A stretch of DNA of 64,000 nucleotides from Lacrimispora amygdalina (GTDB taxonomy: Bacteria > Bacillota > Clostridia > Lachnospirales > Lachnospiraceae): positions 1-64,000 of the forward strand of contig NZ_QOHO01000012.1 of the NCBI RefSeq assembly GCF_003432035.1, given 5' to 3'. Below the pieces are notes generated by a model that was given only the letters and a program-made list of their open reading frames with translations, ran no database searches and was not told where the DNA came from. The position numbers were made by a program, and so were the translations under genes. Position 1 is the stretch's first letter, and every line of letters starts with the position of its first letter. Of this stretch, positions 60,226 through 64,000 are shown in pieces.

Positions 60226-62352
60226 TTATTCAAAAGTATCCACAGCAAATAATGGTTCGCCTGCTTTAACCTTACCATTTGCAATTAGTCTAATCTCCTG
60301 ATTATCCTTAAGTTCTGTGCAGATGACAGGAGAGCATATAGATGGTGCTGCTGTTTTTAAGTACTCCAAATCAATTTTAAGGAGCTTATCCCCTTTCTTT
60401 ACCTTCTGTCCATTTTCCACAAATACTTGAAAACCTTTTCCAGCAAGTTTGACCGTATCGATTCCTACATGGATAATCATTGTGACACCAAGGTCCGTTT
60501 GATAACCTATCGCATGTTTAGTCTCAAATACGAAGCAGACTTCTCCATCTTCGGGTGCAGTAACTATTTCTTCTGTTGGTGTAACGACTGCACCATCTCC
60601 CATCATTTTTCCAGCAAATCCTTCGTCGGGTGCAGTGGTTAGATCTGCAGCCTCTCCTGTAATCGGGCTGGAAATGATTATGGAACTGATCACCTTTTTA
60701 TCTTTTTTCGATTTTACGCTTTCTGACGAATCGTGGTTTTCTGTATAATCAAAGTCTGCCTCCTCTGGTGCAGTCTCTAAATAGTCCTCAAAATTTGACT
60801 TGATAATGGTCACTCTCGGACCATATATAATCTGTACGCCGTTTCCTTTATGCACGACTCCGCTGGCACCTGTTGCCTTTAACACATCATCGTTAACAAG
60901 ATTTCCGTCTGTTACTGTGCAGCGGAGTCTTGTCGCACAACAATCCACTGAAGTTATATTCTTCTTTCCTCCAAGGCCTTTTAAGATGCCTGCTGAAACA
61001 ACGTCCTGCGGGGGCTCATTGTTTCCATTTTTTTGAGCATTTACATCGGCTCTTGTATACAGCTTTATTTCTTCCTGCTTATCACGGCCTGGTGTCTTTA
61101 AATCAAATTTCCTGATTAAGTATGAGAAGAGAATATAATAAAAGAGGAAATATCCAATCCCTACTATTACAATCCATATCCAGCTGGTCTTTGCATTTCC
61201 CTGAAGGATACCAAATAAGAACATATCAATAAATCCGCCGGAAAAGGTCATGCCTACACCAACTCCACACATATGCATGATCATATAAGCTGCTCCTGCC
61301 AAAACACAATGAATCCCGTAAAGTAACGGAGCAACAAATAAGAACGTAAATTCAAGAGGCTCCGTGATACCTGTAAGCATTGAGGTAAGTGCTGCTGACA
61401 ATAATAATCCTCCAACAACCTTTTTGTTTTCGGGTCTTGCAGTATGGTACATGGCAAGTGCTGCTCCTGGAAGTCCAAAAATCATAAGCGGGAATTTTCC
61501 TGACATAAAACGTGTAGCCGAAACCGCAAAATGTTTTACAGTGGGATCTGTAAGCTGGGCAAAGAAAATATTCTGCGCACCTTCGATCATTTTACCTGAA
61601 ACCTCTAACCTTCCACCAATACTTGTCTGCCAGAATGGCAGGTAAAATACATGATGAAGACCAAATGGTATCAGAAGCCTTTCCATAAACCCATAAACCC
61701 ATGTTCCGGCATAACCACTATTTAAAACAATGTTTCCTACTTCAAATATTCCCATCTGAACAACCGGCCAGACATAATACATGAGAATACCTACAAAAAC
61801 ATATACCACTCCCGAAATAATCGGTACAAATCGTGTTCCGCCAAAAAATGACAGAACCTGCGGAAGCTGTATCTTATAAAATTTATTATGAAGTGCTGCT
61901 ACTCCTAAACCTACAATAATGCCTCCAAAAACACCCATCTGCAATGATGGAATACCGCAAACGGAAGTTGTAGCACCTGCTAAAAGACCTTCTCCATTAT
62001 CATGAATACTGATTAATGAGCTGATAGAAGCATGCATAATAAAAAATGCAATTGTCGCAGCCAAAGCTGCAACTTCCTTCTCTTTATTTGCCATACCGAT
62101 CGCAACGCCTATTGCAAAGATAATTGGTAAATTTGAAAATACTATATTACCTGCACTATTCATGATCTGTAACAATGCATTGAGAACGGTTCCTTCGCCC
62201 ATGAACGTTGTAAGCCCATAGGCGTCTAACATGGTTTTATTAGTAAAAGAACCACCTATTCCAAGCAGCAGACCAGCAACCGGTAAAATTGCTATTGGTA
62301 ACATAAATGATCTGCCAATTCTTTGTAATACTCCAAAAATCTTGTCCTTCAT
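60226..62352 (-). CDS. PTS transporter EIICBA, glucose family
   Basis: A 708-residue phosphotransferase permease with all domains in one chain. EIIC (1-430) has the N-terminal K-I-F-G-V-L-Q-R-I-G-R-S-F-M-L-P-I and G-I-T-E-P-L-E-F (328-335). EIIB (about 455-530) has phospho-Cys472 in C-C-A-T-R-L-R. EIIA (about 560-708) has phospho-His628 in M-I-I-H-V-G-I-D and His613. GlcNAc and glucose permeases share this layout, so the sugar is uncertain. The start follows GAAAGGAG; a 20-residue longer frame lacks support. Expression is governed by the RAT/terminator leader and LicT. Confidence 0.93.
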   Translation of the reverse strand: MKDKIFGVLQRIGRSFMLPIAILPVAGLLLGIGGSFTNKTMLDAYGLTTFMGEGTVLNALLQIMNSAGNIVFSNLPIIFAIGVAIGMANKEKEVAALAATIAFFIMHASISSLISIHDNGEGLLAGATTSVCGIPSLQMGVFGGIIVGLGVAALHNKFYKIQLPQVLSFFGGTRFVPIISGVVYVFVGILMYYVWPVVQMGIFEVGNIVLNSGYAGTWVYGFMERLLIPFGLHHVFYLPFWQTSIGGRLEVSGKMIEGAQNIFFAQLTDPTVKHFAVSATRFMSGKFPLMIFGLPGAALAMYHTARPENKKVVGGLLLSAALTSMLTGITEPLEFTFLFVAPLLYGIHCVLAGAAYMIMHMCGVGVGMTFSGGFIDMFLFGILQGNAKTSWIWIVIVGIGYFLFYYILFSYLIRKFDLKTPGRDKQEEIKLYTRADVNAQKNGNNEPPQDVVSAGILKGLGGKKNITSVDCCATRLRCTVTDGNLVNDDVLKATGASGVVHKGNGVQIIYGPRVTIIKSNFEDYLETAPEEADFDYTENHDSSESVKSKKDKKVISSIIISSPITGEAADLTTAPDEGFAGKMMGDGAVVTPTEEIVTAPEDGEVCFVFETKHAIGYQTDLGVTMIIHVGIDTVKLAGKGFQVFVENGQKVKKGDKLLKIDLEYLKTAAPSICSPVICTELKDNQEIRLIANGKVKAGEPLFAVDTFE

Positions 62353-62435
62353 TAATAAGACTCCTTTCAACTTCTTAATTATAATTATCTTTGATTTTGA
62401 AATGCTTATCATGAAGCTTTTTCGTTTCCGGACAC

Positions 62436-62511
62436 AAAAAAAGCACTAACCAGCATAAACATTCCAAAAATATTCATGCATAGTTAATGCCTGATTAATC
62501 AGTAACACACT
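62436..62511 (-). promoter_or_regulatory. RAT antiterminator and terminator of the PTS gene
   Basis: The minus-strand RAT at 62482-62511 contains TTACTGATTAATCAGGCA, close to the LicT consensus. Its 3' part (GCATTAAC, 62483-62490) also pairs with GTTAGTGC (62443-62450) to form a terminator followed by T7 (62436-62442), so RAT and terminator are mutually exclusive. Confidence 0.9.
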
Positions 62512-62522
62512 ATAACTGCTTA

Positions 62523-62551
62523 ATTATATATTATTATCTCAATTTTGTCAA
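62523..62551 (-). promoter_or_regulatory. Promoter of the PTS gene
   Basis: Minus-strand TTGACA (62546-62551) and TATAAT (62523-62528), 17-base spacer, a perfect consensus. Confidence 0.9.
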
Positions 62552-62647
62552 TCAATATCTTCTTTCGTTTTCACGTCATTGACATTTGAAAAAATGGTGT
62601 TAGAATGGTGCTAATTGATAGCAGTAAAAAAAGCAGGAGGATATCAG

Positions 62648-63442
62648 ATGGCGAAAATAGGAATCATTGGAATAGGAAATATGGGATATGCAATCGCAAA
62701 AGGCTTGCTGAAACAATATGAGAAAGAGGACATTGTTTTTACTGATGTAAATCAGGACCGCTGCAGGGAAGTAGCAGAAGAACTTGGAATTGACTGGGCG
62801 GAATCTAACCAGGAATGTGCGGGTCTTGCAAAATATATCGTTCTTGCGGTAAAACCCCAGTATATGGATCCGGTATTGGCAGAACTTCGTGATGTGGTAA
62901 CAGAAAAAAATGTTATGATGTCCATTGCACCCGGAATCACCACGGACCAGTTAAAGGAAAAGCTGGGAGAGGGAAAACGAGTGGTTCGTGCCATGCCCAA
63001 TACTCCTGCGCTGCTGGGCGAAGGCATGACCGGAGTCTGCTATGATGATAAGGTTTTCACAGAGGAAGAGAAAACTGCCATTGCCGGAATTTTCAGTTCC
63101 CTGGGCAAGATGAGGATCGTGGAAGAGCGGCTGATGAATGCAGTGGTCTGTGTCAGCGGCAGTTCTCCTGCTTATGTCTATATGTTTATTGAGGCTCTGG
63201 CTGACAGCGCAGTAAAGTATGGCCTGCCAAGGGATGCAGCCTATGAGATGGCAGCACAGGCAGTAGCAGGAAGTGCCAGAATGGTGCTGGAAACAGGGGA
63301 GCATCCGGGAGCACTCAAAGACAAGGTCTGTTCCCCGGGAGGAACCACCATTGCCGCAGTCTCTGCTTTAGAGGAATATGGTTTCCGCAATGCGGTGATA
63401 AAGGCATCCGATGCCTGTTTTAAGAAATGTGAGAAGATATAG
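62648..63442 (+). CDS. proC: Pyrroline-5-carboxylate reductase
   Basis: Reduces pyrroline 5-carboxylate to L-proline with NAD(P)H, 264 residues. The Rossmann motif I-G-I-I-G-I-G-N-M-G lies at 4-13; V-V-R-A-M-P-N-T-P-A and the C-terminal S-P-G-G-T-T-I-A-A (about 222-230) are diagnostic. The start follows GGAGGATATCAG; an 11-residue longer frame is not supported. The Nudix gene begins 27 bases after its stop. Confidence 0.97.
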   Translation: MAKIGIIGIGNMGYAIAKGLLKQYEKEDIVFTDVNQDRCREVAEELGIDWAESNQECAGLAKYIVLAVKPQYMDPVLAELRDVVTEKNVMMSIAPGITTDQLKEKLGEGKRVVRAMPNTPALLGEGMTGVCYDDKVFTEEEKTAIAGIFSSLGKMRIVEERLMNAVVCVSGSSPAYVYMFIEALADSAVKYGLPRDAAYEMAAQAVAGSARMVLETGEHPGALKDKVCSPGGTTIAAVSALEEYGFRNAVIKASDACFKKCEKI

Positions 63443-63469
63443 GACGATGACAGGAAAGGAGAAGCTATC

Positions 63470-64000
63470 ATGGATCAGCTTCCGGTAAAACGATTAAACA
63501 GAACCTTTAAATATCAGGGGAGCATTTTGAAAATTTACGAAGATACAGTGGATGCAAACGGACATCTGGCGCACTGGGATTTTATTCATCATATTGGGGC
63601 GGCAGCAGTAGTTCCGGTCACAAAAGATGGAACCATACTTATGGTCAGGCAGTACCGCAATGCACTGGACCGCTATACTCTGGAAGTCCCGGCGGGAGCA
63701 CTGAATTATCCGGAGGAGCCGAAGATTGACTGTGCCCATAGAGAACTGGAGGAAGAGACCGGATTTAAGACAGAAAAAGAGAAGCTGGAATTTCTCATAA
63801 GAGTCAACACTACGGTTGCATTCTGTGATGAAGTAATTGATATTTTTGTGGCACGGGATTTAGAGCCGTCCAGACAAAATTTAGATGAAGATGAATATAT
63901 TGAAGTGGAAGAATGGACAGTAAAAGATCTGGAAGAAAAGATCTATCAGGGAGAGATTACAGACGGAAAGACCATTGGGGCGATTCTGGCATATGCCAGG
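63470..64000 (+). CDS. Nudix hydrolase (ADP-ribose pyrophosphatase-like), cut by window edge
   Basis: The first 177 residues of a Nudix protein; no stop is reached before 64000. AAAGGAGAAGCTATC precedes the ATG. The Nudix box reads G-A-L-N-Y-P-E-E-P-K-I-D-C-A-H-R-E-L-E-E-E-T-G-F, one residue longer than the canonical spacing before the catalytic R-E-x-x-E-E. The P-A-G preceding it and A-A-A-V-V-P-V-T-K-D-G resemble ADP-ribose pyrophosphatases. Few residues are likely missing, as family members are 175-210 long. Probably cotranscribed with proC. Confidence 0.88.
   Translation, partial: MDQLPVKRLNRTFKYQGSILKIYEDTVDANGHLAHWDFIHHIGAAAVVPVTKDGTILMVRQYRNALDRYTLEVPAGALNYPEEPKIDCAHRELEEETGFKTEKEKLEFLIRVNTTVAFCDEVIDIFVARDLEPSRQNLDEDEYIEVEEWTVKDLEEKIYQGEITDGKTIGAILAYAR

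Overview
The window is chromosomal DNA of a low-to-middling G+C Firmicute. Family content, strong AGGAGG-type ribosome sites, a Trp T-box, a TPP riboswitch, a LicT/RAT switch and a GAAC-N4-GTTC LexA box all point to Clostridia, most likely a Lachnospiraceae member close to the Lacrimispora/Enterocloster group (the rank is inference). I see no rRNA, tRNA, CRISPR array, insertion sequence or prophage. Most of it is ordinary housekeeping and sugar metabolism, with a few accessory islands.

Layout. 1-1643: short 51-bp tandem repeats and a CapA-like lipoprotein. 1886-5472: gnd-zwf-cyclase operon (oxidative pentose phosphate). 5544-8498 (minus): polar amino acid ABC importer plus a cytidylate-kinase-like protein, from a consensus promoter. 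8649-13769 (minus): five-gene cluster of FabH/OleA-like condensing enzyme, F390-synthetase-like adenylating enzyme, MBL hydrolase, OleD-like reductase and ceramide-glucosyltransferase-like GT2, which looks like an uncharacterised lipid or glycolipid pathway and is the best candidate for an undescribed system here. 14164-15472: two genes of unknown function. 15532-19797: a 1421-aa acyl-CoA dehydratase activase fusion. 20048-24726: corA, a rhomboid-like protein with a zinc ribbon, pyk, and a lysA-type decarboxylase. 25112-31858: GNAT, intracellular subtilase, recA (LexA box), recX, rny and a D,D-carboxypeptidase.

32267-39454 is a complete L-arabinose operon: transaldolase-like aldolase, GH51 arabinofuranosidase, araA, araB, araD and the GntR/LacI-type repressor araR as last gene, with an inverted repeat at the presumed start of transcription. 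It is followed by an MFS transporter, two AraC regulators, a tiny membrane protein, a cupin, a MarR-MATE efflux module whose promoters carry matching palindromes in their spacers, and lacZ.

49135-49964 is a methyltransferase gene broken by a one-base frameshift in an A7 run; upstream of it lies a candidate small RNA with its own promoter and terminator. 50260-52330 is thiC-thiW under a TPP riboswitch. 52396-59233 is the full trpEGDCFBA operon under a tryptophan (UGG) T-box. 59300-62551 is licT with a glucose-family PTS EIICBA under a RAT antiterminator. The window closes with proC and a Nudix hydrolase cut by the right edge.

Start sites were chosen by Shine-Dalgarno position and family N-termini, so several differ from the longest possible reading frame; this is stated in each entry.
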